From assembly GCF_009765985.1 (NCBI RefSeq), contig NZ_LMUM01000034.1:221508-285507 (forward strand): a DNA stretch of 64,000 nt. The letters are read 5' to 3'. The position numbers were made by a program, and so were the translations under genes. Positions within the stretch are counted from its first letter, which is position 1, and each line of letters opens with the position of its first letter. Below the pieces are notes generated by a model that made no database searches, was not told the DNA's origin, and worked only from the letters and a program-made list of their open reading frames with translations. Of this stretch, positions 17,496 to 25,662 are shown in pieces. The DNA comes from Acidobacterium sp. S8 (GTDB taxonomy: Bacteria; Acidobacteriota; Terriglobia; Terriglobales; Acidobacteriaceae).

Positions 17496-19115
17496 ATGGA
17501 GACATCGAAGTCCGCGATACGCGCTGAATCTCTGGACGAATTAGAACGCCGCAACCGCCTGGCAGAAGAGGGCGGCGGACTGGAGCGTCGCGAACGCCAG
17601 CATCGCGAAGGCAAGCTGTCAGCGCGCGAACGCATCTCTCTGCTGCTGGATGAAGGCAGCTTCGAAGAAACCGACAAACTGGTTACGCATCGCTGCACCG
17701 ATTTCGGGATGGAGCAGAAGCGCATTCCCGGCGACGGCTTTGTGACCGGATATGGGCGCATTGACGGCCGCACTGTTTTTGTTTTCGCGCAGGATTTCAC
17801 TGTCTTCGGCGGCTCGCTCTCCGAGTCGAATGCTGCGAAGATCGTCAAGCTGATGGATATGGCGGTGCGGGTCGGCTCGCCGATCATTGGGCTGAATGAT
17901 TCGGGTGGCGCGCGCATTCAGGAGGGCGTGGTGTCTCTAGCAGGGTACGCGGATATCTTCCTGCGGAATACTCTTGCGAGCGGCGTTGTTCCGCAGATAT
18001 CGGCGGTGCTTGGACCGTGCGCGGGTGGCGCGGTGTATTCGCCGGCTATTACCGATTTCACGCTGATGGTGGATAAGACTTCGTACATGTTCGTGACCGG
18101 GCCTGACGTGATCAAGACGGTGACGCACGAGGAAGTGACGAAGGAGCAGCTGGGCGGCGCTGCCACTCACAATGAAATCTCAGGTGTGGCGCACTTTATG
18201 GCGCATGATGATGCGGAATGCCTGGCGATGATTCGCGAGCTGTTCAGCTTTCTGCCATCGAACAATGTCGATGATCCGCCGAGGCGGGCATGCTCCGATC
18301 CTGTGGATCGAGCGGATGCGGAGCTGGACACGCTGGTGCCTGCGGAATCGAATCAGCCGTACGACATCAAGCTGGTGATCGAGCGGCTGGTGGATGACGG
18401 GTATTTTTTTGAAGTCCACGAGCACTTTGCTCGGAATATTGTGATTGGGTTTGCGCGCATGAATGGGCGTCCGGTGGGCATTGTTGCCAACCAACCGGCG
18501 TTTCTTGCCGGGGTGCTCGACATTGACGCGAGCGTGAAGGCTGCGCGCTTTGTTCGCTTTTGCGATGCGTTCAATATTCCGCTGATTACTCTCGAAGATG
18601 TGCCGGGCTTTCTGCCGGGAACGCAGCAGGAGTATGGCGGCATTATTCGCCATGGAGCGAAGCTGCTCTATGCCTTTGCCGAAGCAACGGTGCCGAAGCT
18701 CACGGTGATTACGCGCAAGGCTTATGGCGGCGCTTATTGCGTGATGAGCTCGAAGCATATTCGCACGGATCTGAATCTTGCATGGCCTACGGCAGAGATT
18801 GCGGTGATGGGGCCGGAAGGCGCGGTGAATATCGTCTATGGGCGGGAGCTGTCGCAGGTGGTTGCAGAGGCGGAACGCAATGACGGGCCGCTGAGCGAAG
18901 AACGTAAGCAGGCATTGCTGGCAGCTGCGCGGGCGGAAAAGGTTCACGAATTCCGCGAGCAGTTTGCCAATCCCTACATTGCTGCCGAGCGCGGGTACGT
19001 CGATGCCGTGATCCCGCCGCGTGAGACGCGCCGGAGGCTGATTACCGCGCTTGAAATGCTGGACGGCAAGCGAGATAAAAATCCACCGAAGAAGCATGGG
19101 AATATTCCGCTATGA
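17496..19115 (+). CDS. Acyl-CoA carboxylase beta (carboxyltransferase) subunit
   Basis: A 539-residue carboxyltransferase of the PccB/MccB type. The N-terminal crotonase-like half carries the acyl-CoA-binding [20 protein letters not shown] and the oxyanion-hole segment [29 protein letters not shown] loop follows near 171. The C-terminal half has the carboxybiotin site ([33 protein letters not shown]). It would transfer CO2 from biotin to propionyl-CoA or another acyl-CoA. No biotin carboxylase/carrier gene is nearby, so its alpha subunit must be elsewhere. A cupin gene overlaps its stop by four bases. Confidence 0.95.
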   Translation: METSKSAIRAESLDELERRNRLAEEGGGLERRERQHREGKLSARERISLLLDEGSFEETDKLVTHRCTDFGMEQKRIPGDGFVTGYGRIDGRTVFVFAQDFTVFGGSLSESNAAKIVKLMDMAVRVGSPIIGLNDSGGARIQEGVVSLAGYADIFLRNTLASGVVPQISAVLGPCAGGAVYSPAITDFTLMVDKTSYMFVTGPDVIKTVTHEEVTKEQLGGAATHNEISGVAHFMAHDDAECLAMIRELFSFLPSNNVDDPPRRACSDPVDRADAELDTLVPAESNQPYDIKLVIERLVDDGYFFEVHEHFARNIVIGFARMNGRPVGIVANQPAFLAGVLDIDASVKAARFVRFCDAFNIPLITLEDVPGFLPGTQQEYGGIIRHGAKLLYAFAEATVPKLTVITRKAYGGAYCVMSSKHIRTDLNLAWPTAEIAVMGPEGAVNIVYGRELSQVVAEAERNDGPLSEERKQALLAAARAEKVHEFREQFANPYIAAERGYVDAVIPPRETRRRLITALEMLDGKRDKNPPKKHGNIPL

Positions 19116-19453
19116 ACGACGCCATCAGTACAGAAACGGCAGAGCACTACACGTGGGGCACGGTCTGCGACGGCTGGCATTTTGTGCGCTCTGAAGATTT
19201 AAGCGTGATCGAAGAACGTATGCCGCCGGGAACGGAAGAACAGCGGCACTGGCATCAACGCTCGCGCCAGTTCTTTTACGTTCTGGAGGGTGAGTTCACC
19301 ATGCAGTTCGACGAGCATGCGACTGTGCTGAAGTCAGGGCAGGGAATTGAGATTGCTCCCGGCACGCCGCATCAGGCGAAGAATGCATCGGGCGCGGACG
19401 TGCGTTTTCTGGTTGTTTCGCAGCCACGCAGCCACGGTGACCGGTTGGTTTAA
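19112..19453 (+). CDS. Cupin-domain protein, coupled to carboxylase subunit
   Basis: A 113-residue single-domain cupin. Motif 1 is [17 protein letters not shown] (about residues 48-64), offering two His and probably a Glu for metal; motif 2 is [13 protein letters not shown] with its His. It is a small beta barrel, possibly metal-binding. The ATG overlaps the carboxylase TGA (ATGA), so translation is probably coupled. Its role is unknown; a metabolite-binding or epimerase-like part in acyl-CoA or branched-chain metabolism would fit the neighbour. It converges with the permease gene six bases away. Confidence 0.9.
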   Translation: MNDAISTETAEHYTWGTVCDGWHFVRSEDLSVIEERMPPGTEEQRHWHQRSRQFFYVLEGEFTMQFDEHATVLKSGQGIEIAPGTPHQAKNASGADVRFLVVSQPRSHGDRLV

Positions 19454-19459
19454 GAGGTT

Positions 19460-21019
19460 TTAGCGTGCGCGGTGCGCCGGGCAGAACTCGCTGCGCCTGC
19501 GGCTGTAAAAGTAGTAGATGCAAAGCCCGATCGCCAGCCAAACGAAAAAGCGCAGCCAGGTCATGATCGGGAGACCGGCCATGAGCAGGATGCAGAAGAA
19601 GATGCTCAGTACCGGAAGGACCGGGCCGCCGGGGCAGCGGAAGCTGCGGTGCCGGTGCGGGTCTTTGTAGCGCAGAATCAGCACGCCGGTTGATACGAGC
19701 ACGAATGCGAAAAGTGTTCCGATGTTCGAGAGATCGGAGAAGGTTCCGATATCGAGCAGGCCTGCTGGAAGTCCTACAACAAATCCCGCTACCCAGGTCG
19801 AGATCGCGGGCGTCCGATACTTAGGGTGCACCTTTGAAAATACTGACGGCAGAAGCCGGTCGCGCGACATGGCAAACCAGACGCGCGCCTGTCCGATCTG
19901 GAAGACGAGGATCGAAGAGATCATTCCCAGAAGTGCGCCGATGAGTACAGCGAGCCGCACCCAGTGCAGCGTCTCTCCGCCATGAGAGAGAGAGAGTTTT
20001 TTAAGAGTATTGACCACCGGCGCGGCATCGCCCACCAACTGATCCCACTTGATGAGTCCCGTCAGCACCACGGCTACGCCGATGTAAAGAATGGTGCAGA
20101 CAATCAATGTCGCAATAATGCCGATCGGGACGTCACGCTGAGGATTTTTACATTCCTCGGCAGCCGTCGAAACCGAGTCGAAGCCAATGTAGGTAAAGAA
20201 AATAATCGAGCCGCCGGTGAGCACGCCCGACCATCCGTGCGGGTAGAACGGATGCCAGTTCGATGAATGGATAAAGTGGGTCCCGAAGGCGACAAAGATC
20301 AAAATGGCTGCGATCTTCAGCAGCACCATAATGTTGTTGGTTTCCGCCGATTCCCGGATACCGCGCACCAGCACTACCGTCAGCAGCATGACGATCAGGA
20401 ATGCCGGGAAGTTGAAGCCGAAGTGCCAGCCGGATGCGTACAACATGTTGCCCTGCAGGTCCTGCAAACCTGACGGCAGATACGCCGGAGAGATCCATTG
20501 CAGGGCGGGATGAATGCCCAGCCAGTCCAGCAGATCTACGACGTGTGCCGCGAAGCCGACGGACACCGCCATATTCGAGAAGGCGTATTCCAGGATTAAA
20601 TCCCAACCGATGATCCAGGCAATCAGCTCGCCCAGGGTTGCATAGGTATAGGTGTATGCCGATCCGGCAATGGGAATCATCGAAGCCAGCTCGGCATAGC
20701 AGAGCCCGGTAAACGCGCAGACGATAGCCACCAGCACGAGCGATAACGCCAGCGCCGGTCCAGCTCCTGGACGACCGACTAAAGCCGTGTGATGGATCAA
20801 ATAATCCAGCACAGGCGTGTTCAGGATCGACGAGGTATCGAACTTTTCGCCCGCAATGGCAGTGCCGATTACAGTAAAAATACCTGAGCCGATCACAGCG
20901 CCAATGCCCAGCGCTGTCAGCGACCACGGACCAAGCGTCTTTTTGAGGCTGTGCTCAGGCGCTTCCGAATCGCTGATAAGTTTGTCGATCGATTTTCTGG
21001 CGAAGACTTGGTACGACAG
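19460..21019 (-). CDS. APC-family amino acid permease with apparent CTG start
   Basis: A permease with 12 or more predicted spans; the first is LTALGIGAVIGSGIFTVIGT, the substrate-binding GSGIF type. It resembles cationic/neutral amino acid transporters (YfnA/CAT-like). The first ATG/GTG/TTG in frame is the GTG at 20896, which would cut off half of span 1. The frame continues upstream with a normal cytoplasmic leader (SYQVFARKSIDKLISDSEAP). At 21019 there is CTG with GGAG eight bases before it, giving a 519-residue protein. I take CTG as the likely start. This is an inference from family layout and the ribosome site. Confidence 0.88.
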   Translation of the reverse strand: MSYQVFARKSIDKLISDSEAPEHSLKKTLGPWSLTALGIGAVIGSGIFTVIGTAIAGEKFDTSSILNTPVLDYLIHHTALVGRPGAGPALALSLVLVAIVCAFTGLCYAELASMIPIAGSAYTYTYATLGELIAWIIGWDLILEYAFSNMAVSVGFAAHVVDLLDWLGIHPALQWISPAYLPSGLQDLQGNMLYASGWHFGFNFPAFLIVMLLTVVLVRGIRESAETNNIMVLLKIAAILIFVAFGTHFIHSSNWHPFYPHGWSGVLTGGSIIFFTYIGFDSVSTAAEECKNPQRDVPIGIIATLIVCTILYIGVAVVLTGLIKWDQLVGDAAPVVNTLKKLSLSHGGETLHWVRLAVLIGALLGMISSILVFQIGQARVWFAMSRDRLLPSVFSKVHPKYRTPAISTWVAGFVVGLPAGLLDIGTFSDLSNIGTLFAFVLVSTGVLILRYKDPHRHRSFRCPGGPVLPVLSIFFCILLMAGLPIMTWLRFFVWLAIGLCIYYFYSRRRSEFCPAHRAR

Positions 21020-21063
21020 GTTCCTGGCTCCTGCAGACTTGATGAGGGGAGTGTAGCCGCTCA

Positions 21064-21100
21064 GGGCCTCTTCGGCGAAGCAAAATCGCCGAAGAGGCCC
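21064..21100 (-). terminator. 15-bp perfect hairpin after small basic protein gene
   Basis: Bases 21064-21078 pair perfectly with 21086-21100 around a 7-base loop. It starts 12 bases after the stop of the 51-residue protein and lies upstream of the permease ribosome site. No T-run follows on the minus strand, so it may act as a processing or attenuation stem rather than a classical terminator. Confidence 0.65.
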
Positions 21101-21112
21101 TTCAAATCGCCT

Positions 21113-21268
21113 TTAGCGCTTGCTCGCGCCGCGTACCAGTTTCTTGATCTTCTGTTTGTTCGAGCCACGCGGAGTGGTCCGCTTTGCCTTCGGTGCCGCC
21201 TTCTTGCGGGCTGTACGCTTTACCTTCTTGCGTTCTTCGGTGCTTTCAATCTTCTTTGTGTTTGCCAT
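21113..21268 (-). CDS. Small lysine/arginine-rich protein (51 aa)
   Basis: A 51-residue protein starting ATG at 21268 with AAGGAG about five bases upstream. About 40% of residues are Lys or Arg, in clusters such as RKKVKRTARKKAAPKAK and NKQKIKKLVRG. The N-terminus is MANTKKIESTEE. The composition resembles histone H1-like or ribosome-associated small basic proteins and suggests nucleic acid binding; no fold can be assigned. A 15-bp hairpin follows its stop. It lies between the helicase and the permease, all on the minus strand. The strong ribosome site and clean codons make it likely real. Confidence 0.75.
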   Translation of the reverse strand: MANTKKIESTEERKKVKRTARKKAAPKAKRTTPRGSNKQKIKKLVRGASKR

Positions 21269-21315
21269 TGTTCTCCTTCAATCCCTTGTCGTCCTCGAAC
21301 CATTCGCATCGCGAC

Positions 21316-21355
21316 TTGTCATCCTGAGCGGAGCAATGCGAAGTCGAAGGACCTA
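21316..21355. repeat. Dispersed intergenic repeat (GTCATCCTGAGCGGAGC type)
   Basis: The segment reads ACTTGTCATCCTGAGCGGAG, then CAATGCGAAGTCGAAGGACC. I recognise this as a short repeat seen many times between genes in several bacteria including Acidobacteriota. It lies between the helicase and the small basic protein gene. Copy number cannot be shown in this window. Confidence 0.55.
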
Positions 21356-21381
21356 CTTTTTTCTTTTTGATCGGCAGGCGT

Positions 21382-24054
21382 TTACAGCCGCTCCAGCTGG
21401 GCAAACTTCTCCACCAGCTTTTTCACACCGAACCTTGTAAATTGTACCGTGATCTTGGCATCTTCACCGTCTCCCTCGCGCCGAAAGACCACGCCCTCGC
21501 CATATTTTGGATGTCGAACTCTCTGACCGCTTTTGAATCCAACCGCGCCCTTCGGTTCCGGTACGTCAATCTTAGGTCGCGACGAACCTGCGCCGCGCCC
21601 GCTAAAAAACTGCGCGATGTTATCGAGCGATTCGCCGCCGCCCTTTTTTATCGAGCTTCGGGCTGGTAAATTCCCGTTCCGTTGCGCGCGGGCAGGCCGC
21701 TGATCTTCATCTTCATAGCTGTAGTGATGGCCCGTCTCAAAGCCATCGTCATACTCGCGCCGCTGAAAGCGCGATGGCTGCTGTGTGTAAGCCGCCGCAT
21801 AGCCGCCCCAACTCGAAGAAGTTCGCGTCCCGCCGCTCAAGTCTTCAAGCAGCGCCGAAGGTACCTCTTCGAGAAACCGCGAAGGCAGGGAAGCCTCCGG
21901 CATATCGTTTCCATAGCGCCTGCGATACCGCGCCCGCGTCAGCACCAGGATATCCATGGCGCGCGTCATGCCGACGTAGGCCAGCCGCCGCTCTTCTTCC
22001 ATCTGCTCCGGATCGTTGAGCGTCCGCGAATGCGGAAACAATCCCTCTTCAAGCCCGGCCAGCAGCACGAGTGGGAATTCCAGCCCCTTTGCCGCGTGCA
22101 GTGTCATCAGCGTGACGCGCGAATTGGCGTCGTACTTGTCCGTATCGCTGACGAGTGCAGCATGGTCGAGAAACTCATCCAGTGTCTCGCCGCGCTCCTG
22201 CGCATCCTGCGCTGCGTTTGCCAGTTCCTTGAGGTTTTCGATGCGGGAGAAAGCTTCCGGTGTTCCTTCTTCTTCGAGGGCGCGAATGTATCCGCTGCGG
22301 TCATTGATGAAGCGAATCAGCTCCGGCAAGGTCGCAGCATCGCCCGGTGCACGGAAACCGGGCACGGCTTCCGGCTCCTCTTTCTTCACCTCAGGAGTTA
22401 CAGGCGGTGTTTTCTTTGCAGGCTCGTCCGCAAACGGATTGAAATCCGAAGCGTCGAAGGCTACATCCTCGTCTGAGAAGGCGAATCCATGCTGCTCGTC
22501 GTTGCCGAAATCGAAGCTGGTGTCGTCGTCTTCAGAAGCAGCGGCCTCTATCTCAAACGATGTATCTTCGACTGGTGCTACATCCGCGGCCAACTTCTCC
22601 GCAAAGCCCGGAGCCAACATCGCACGCGCATCTTCGATCAGCTTGCGAAATGAATCGAGCGCGATACAGGCCCGCGTGGGCAGCAGTCTCTCGCTCAGGA
22701 CCTTTCCGATTGCATTCCAGGTGCTCGATCCGGTTTCGAGGGCGATGCGTTCGAGAGTTTCAAGTGTGGTTTTGCCGATGCCACGCGCTGGAACATTGAT
22801 GACCCGCTGCAATGCAATCGAGTCATTGGGATTCTGCACCAGTTTCAGATAGCTGAGCAGGTCTTTGATTTCAGACCGGTCGTAGAAGGAAAACCCGCCG
22901 ACCATGGTGTAGCTGATTCCGTATCGGCGCAGCGCTTCTTCAATCAAGCGCGACTGCGAGTTCGTTCGGTAGAGCACCGCCACGCGCACATCTTCGTGCT
23001 CTGAGCCAGCCTTGCGCAGATATTTCTGGATGTAATCGGCGACGAAGAGCGCCTCGTTCTCGCCATCCGGAGCTTCATAATATCCAATCAGCGAGCCGCC
23101 TTCGCGCTCCGTCCAGAGGTGCTTGCCCTTGCGCTGCGAATTGCGCGCGACGACAGCGCCCGCCGCCTCGAGAATCACCTGCGTCGAACGATAGTTCTGT
23201 TCGAGGCGAATCACTTGTGCGTTCGGGAAATCCTTCTCGAACTCGAGAATGTTGCGGATATCCGCGCCGCGCCACGAATAGATGCTCTGATCCTCATCGC
23301 CGACGACGCAGACATTCTTGTTTTCGCCTGCCAGAAGTTTCATCAGCTCGTACTGCGGCCGGTTTGTATCCTGATATTCGTCGATCAGCAGGTAACGGTA
23401 GCGGCGGTAATAGCGCTCGCGTACTTCGGCGGAAGACTTGAGTAACCGGACTGCCTCGAGAAGAAGATCATCGAAATCGAGCGCGTTGTTTTTCCGCAGC
23501 TCTTTACGATAGGCCTCGAAGATGTGGGCGACCTTCTCGCTCATCGGATCCGAGGACTGCAGGTAATACTCCTGCGGGTCGATCATGTGGTTCTTGGCCC
23601 ATGAAATTTTCGACAGCACCACGCGCGGCGTCAGCTGCTTGTCGTCGAGGCCCATGCGCCGCATGATCTGCTTGACCAGCGACTGCTGGTCGCTCTCGTC
23701 ATAGATGGCGAAGGTTTTGGTCAGCCCTTCATTGCCGATGCGTAGCGCCTCGATATCGCGCCGCAGCATGCGCACGCAGAACGAGTGAAAAGTCGCAATC
23801 AATGGCTTTGCCAGCGTCGAGTGCCCGATTAATTTGTCGACACGCTCGGCCATCTCGGCAGAAGCTTTATTGGTAAACGTCACGGCGAGGATCGAATCCG
23901 GCGCAACTCCCCGCTCCTGAATGAGATACGCGATGCGATGCGTAATGACGCGCGTCTTCCCCGATCCGGCGCCAGCCAGAATCAGCACGGGGCCATCAAC
24001 GGATTCGACCCCAGCCCGCTGCGGTGGGTTTAATTTGTCCAGTAAATGCTGCAA
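21382..24054 (-). CDS. UvrD/PcrA-type ATP-dependent DNA helicase
   Basis: An 890-residue superfamily 1A 3'-5' helicase for repair and rolling-circle unwinding. It shows Walker A in LAGAGSGKTRVITHRIAYLI (about residues 25-44), motif Ia TFTNKASAEM, motif II LLIDEYQDTN, motif III GDEDQSIYSWRGA, motif IV QNYRS and motif V TLMTLHAAKGLEF. The C-terminus is a KOW-like Tudor domain (GQRVRHPKYGEGVVF) as in PcrA. An unusual acidic, low-complexity stretch rich in Asp, Glu, Ser and Phe lies at about residues 490-570. Length is above the usual 720-770 because of this insertion. Confidence 0.95.
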   Translation of the reverse strand: MQHLLDKLNPPQRAGVESVDGPVLILAGAGSGKTRVITHRIAYLIQERGVAPDSILAVTFTNKASAEMAERVDKLIGHSTLAKPLIATFHSFCVRMLRRDIEALRIGNEGLTKTFAIYDESDQQSLVKQIMRRMGLDDKQLTPRVVLSKISWAKNHMIDPQEYYLQSSDPMSEKVAHIFEAYRKELRKNNALDFDDLLLEAVRLLKSSAEVRERYYRRYRYLLIDEYQDTNRPQYELMKLLAGENKNVCVVGDEDQSIYSWRGADIRNILEFEKDFPNAQVIRLEQNYRSTQVILEAAGAVVARNSQRKGKHLWTEREGGSLIGYYEAPDGENEALFVADYIQKYLRKAGSEHEDVRVAVLYRTNSQSRLIEEALRRYGISYTMVGGFSFYDRSEIKDLLSYLKLVQNPNDSIALQRVINVPARGIGKTTLETLERIALETGSSTWNAIGKVLSERLLPTRACIALDSFRKLIEDARAMLAPGFAEKLAADVAPVEDTSFEIEAAASEDDDTSFDFGNDEQHGFAFSDEDVAFDASDFNPFADEPAKKTPPVTPEVKKEEPEAVPGFRAPGDAATLPELIRFINDRSGYIRALEEEGTPEAFSRIENLKELANAAQDAQERGETLDEFLDHAALVSDTDKYDANSRVTLMTLHAAKGLEFPLVLLAGLEEGLFPHSRTLNDPEQMEEERRLAYVGMTRAMDILVLTRARYRRRYGNDMPEASLPSRFLEEVPSALLEDLSGGTRTSSSWGGYAAAYTQQPSRFQRREYDDGFETGHHYSYEDEDQRPARAQRNGNLPARSSIKKGGGESLDNIAQFFSGRGAGSSRPKIDVPEPKGAVGFKSGQRVRHPKYGEGVVFRREGDGEDAKITVQFTRFGVKKLVEKFAQLERL

Positions 24055-24118
24055 AACAGAAATTCTCTCGGTAGGCGTTCTAGCTCTAGTGTATCGCTAT
24101 TTGGTAATCTATAAAGTT

Positions 24119-24148
24119 CATATTCCTTACTAAAAAGTAAGGAATATG
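24119..24148. promoter_or_regulatory. Operator palindrome of toxin-antitoxin operon
   Basis: A perfect 13-base inverted repeat, CATATTCCTTACT and AGTAAGGAATATG, around AAAA. It lies 28 bases upstream of the antitoxin start. A TATGAT box follows at 24151-24156. AbrB-type antitoxins usually repress their own operon through such sites, so this is the likely operator. The palindrome is seen; binding is inferred. Confidence 0.75.
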
Positions 24149-24176
24149 GTTATGATTAAGGATAGAAGAAGAAGCT

Positions 24177-24422
24177 ATGGCATCATCCACCATTACATCT
24201 AAAGGACAGATCACAATTCCTATCGAAGTAAGGACCAATCTGGGCGTAGGCGTCGGGGATCGCATTGAGTTTGTCTTTAATAAAGCAACCGGGCACTATG
24301 AAATGATCCCGGCCACCGTTTCCATACAGTCGCTCAAAGGCATTCTTCCAAAACGGAAGAAGCCCGTTACGATCAGCGAGATGAATGAAGCAATTGCGGA
24401 GCGGGGAGCGTCCGCTCGGTGA
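24177..24422 (+). CDS. AbrB/SpoVT-type antitoxin
   Basis: An 81-residue swapped-hairpin AbrB-family protein. The N-terminal half is a typical DNA-binding domain (STITSKGQITIPIEVRTNLG followed by VGDRIEFVF). The C-terminal tail (about residues 50-81) is basic and flexible and would wrap the toxin. AbrB-type VapB proteins bind operator DNA and neutralise PIN toxins. Its TGA overlaps the GTG start of the next gene (GTGA), so translation is coupled. A perfect palindrome stands upstream. Confidence 0.93.
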   Translation: MASSTITSKGQITIPIEVRTNLGVGVGDRIEFVFNKATGHYEMIPATVSIQSLKGILPKRKKPVTISEMNEAIAERGASAR

Positions 24423-24814
24423 TAGGTCTCGATACGAACGTGCTTGTGCGCTATTTTGCTCAAGATGATCCGGTCCAGTCGTCCAAGGCTACTACCCTGA
24501 TAGGATCGCTTACGCCCGAGGATCCCGGCTTTGTCGCTATCCCCTCGGTAGTCGAATTGGTGTGGGTACTCGCGCGCGCCTATCAGTCCGACCGTATCTT
24601 TATCATCCATATTCTGGAGGAACTACTGCGGGCGAAGGAAATCATCGTTGAGCAATCGCCCTTAATGTGGCAAGCTCTGCACTTGTACAAAGTTTCGAAA
24701 GCAGATTTCGCCGATTGTTTAATCGAGCGCTCCTGCCAGATTGCAGGCTGTCACTACACGGTAACCTTCGACGCTATTGCGGCAAAAACTGCGGGCATGC
24801 GGCTGATTAAGTAA
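24419..24814 (+). CDS. PIN-domain toxin (VapC-like)
   Basis: A 131-residue PIN-domain ribonuclease. The acidic metal-binding set is visible as Asp5 (MIGLDTNVLVRYF), Glu46 (PSVVELVWVL), Asp99 in SKADFADCLIE and Asp118 in TFDAIAAKTAG. Such toxins cut specific RNAs, often tRNAs, when the antitoxin is lost. The start is GTG and overlaps the antitoxin stop. No transposon or phage gene is nearby, so the pair sits in housekeeping DNA between the helicase and a LOG gene. All catalytic residues are intact, so it is probably active. Confidence 0.93.
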   Translation: MIGLDTNVLVRYFAQDDPVQSSKATTLIGSLTPEDPGFVAIPSVVELVWVLARAYQSDRIFIIHILEELLRAKEIIVEQSPLMWQALHLYKVSKADFADCLIERSCQIAGCHYTVTFDAIAAKTAGMRLIK

Positions 24815-24824
24815 ACTTTCATTG

Positions 24825-25436
24825 ATGCCCAAACCCATCCAGCCAAGTATCTGCGTTTTTTGCGGCTCAGCCGACGGAGCCGACCCAGCCTACGCCCAGA
24901 CCGCAAGAGAACTAGGCGAGCGTATAGCCGCGGCAGGCATGGGACTCGTTTACGGCGGAGCCACAGTCGGTCTCATGGGAATTGTTGCCGAAGCCTCTAT
25001 TGGTGGCGGAGCGGAGGTGATCGGCGTGATGCCCGAAGTGTTGATGGATCGAGAGATCGCACATCGCCGCATCACGCATTTCCACGTAGTTACGACCATG
25101 CATGAGCGCAAAGCCCTCATGTACGATCACGCTGATGCCTTTGTCGCGCTTCCCGGCGGCTACGGTACGCTCGACGAATTCATGGAGATCGTCACATGGG
25201 CCCAGCTTAAGATCCATCAGAAGCCCTGCATCCTCATCAACACCAGCGGCTACTACGATAGCTTTCTCGCCTTCCTGGATCACGCGGTAACGCAAGGCTT
25301 CCTCAAACCGGAGAACCGCAAGCTGGTTCGGGTAGCGGCAGATGCAGAAACAGCTCTGGCTATCGCTCGAAGCTATTGGGAGACGCAGCGGATCGAGCCG
25401 TCTCATGACGAGTCATTCGACAATCTCATCCGATAG
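24825..25436 (+). CDS. LOG-family protein (Rossman fold, TIGR00730)
   Basis: A 203-residue lysine-decarboxylase-like Rossmann protein of the LOG family. It shows the GMGLVYGGATVGLMGIVAEA nucleotide-binding region (about residues 39-58) and the signature PGGYGTLDEFMEIVTWAQL (about 109-127). LOG enzymes release free bases from nucleoside 5'-monophosphates (phosphoribohydrolase); in bacteria the physiological substrate is often unknown. An adjacent TTG at 24822 is an alternative start. It follows the toxin gene by ten bases and could share its transcript. Confidence 0.94.
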   Translation: MPKPIQPSICVFCGSADGADPAYAQTARELGERIAAAGMGLVYGGATVGLMGIVAEASIGGGAEVIGVMPEVLMDREIAHRRITHFHVVTTMHERKALMYDHADAFVALPGGYGTLDEFMEIVTWAQLKIHQKPCILINTSGYYDSFLAFLDHAVTQGFLKPENRKLVRVAADAETALAIARSYWETQRIEPSHDESFDNLIR

Positions 25437-25662
25437 CTGCACGCTGTTCAAAATCTTCTTTATCTATAAATCCAAAACTTCAGAGCTGCCGTACAAACTA
25501 CAGATGAAGTAGGTCCGTTCTGGACCGCGCTCCGTCACGGGAGCCCCTGTTCGAGCAGTACGCTCAAGACTCCACTCATAAAGTCGCCGTACTTCTCCGC
25601 CCACTTGTCCGGCGATCGCCGGCATTGGGCTGACTGTTGTTCCACCCTTTCAAGGAGGAATC

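Noticed and set aside
18180-19097. 305-codon frame antisense to the carboxylase gene
   Set aside because: It is a mirror of a well-supported carboxylase gene, with basic low-complexity composition.
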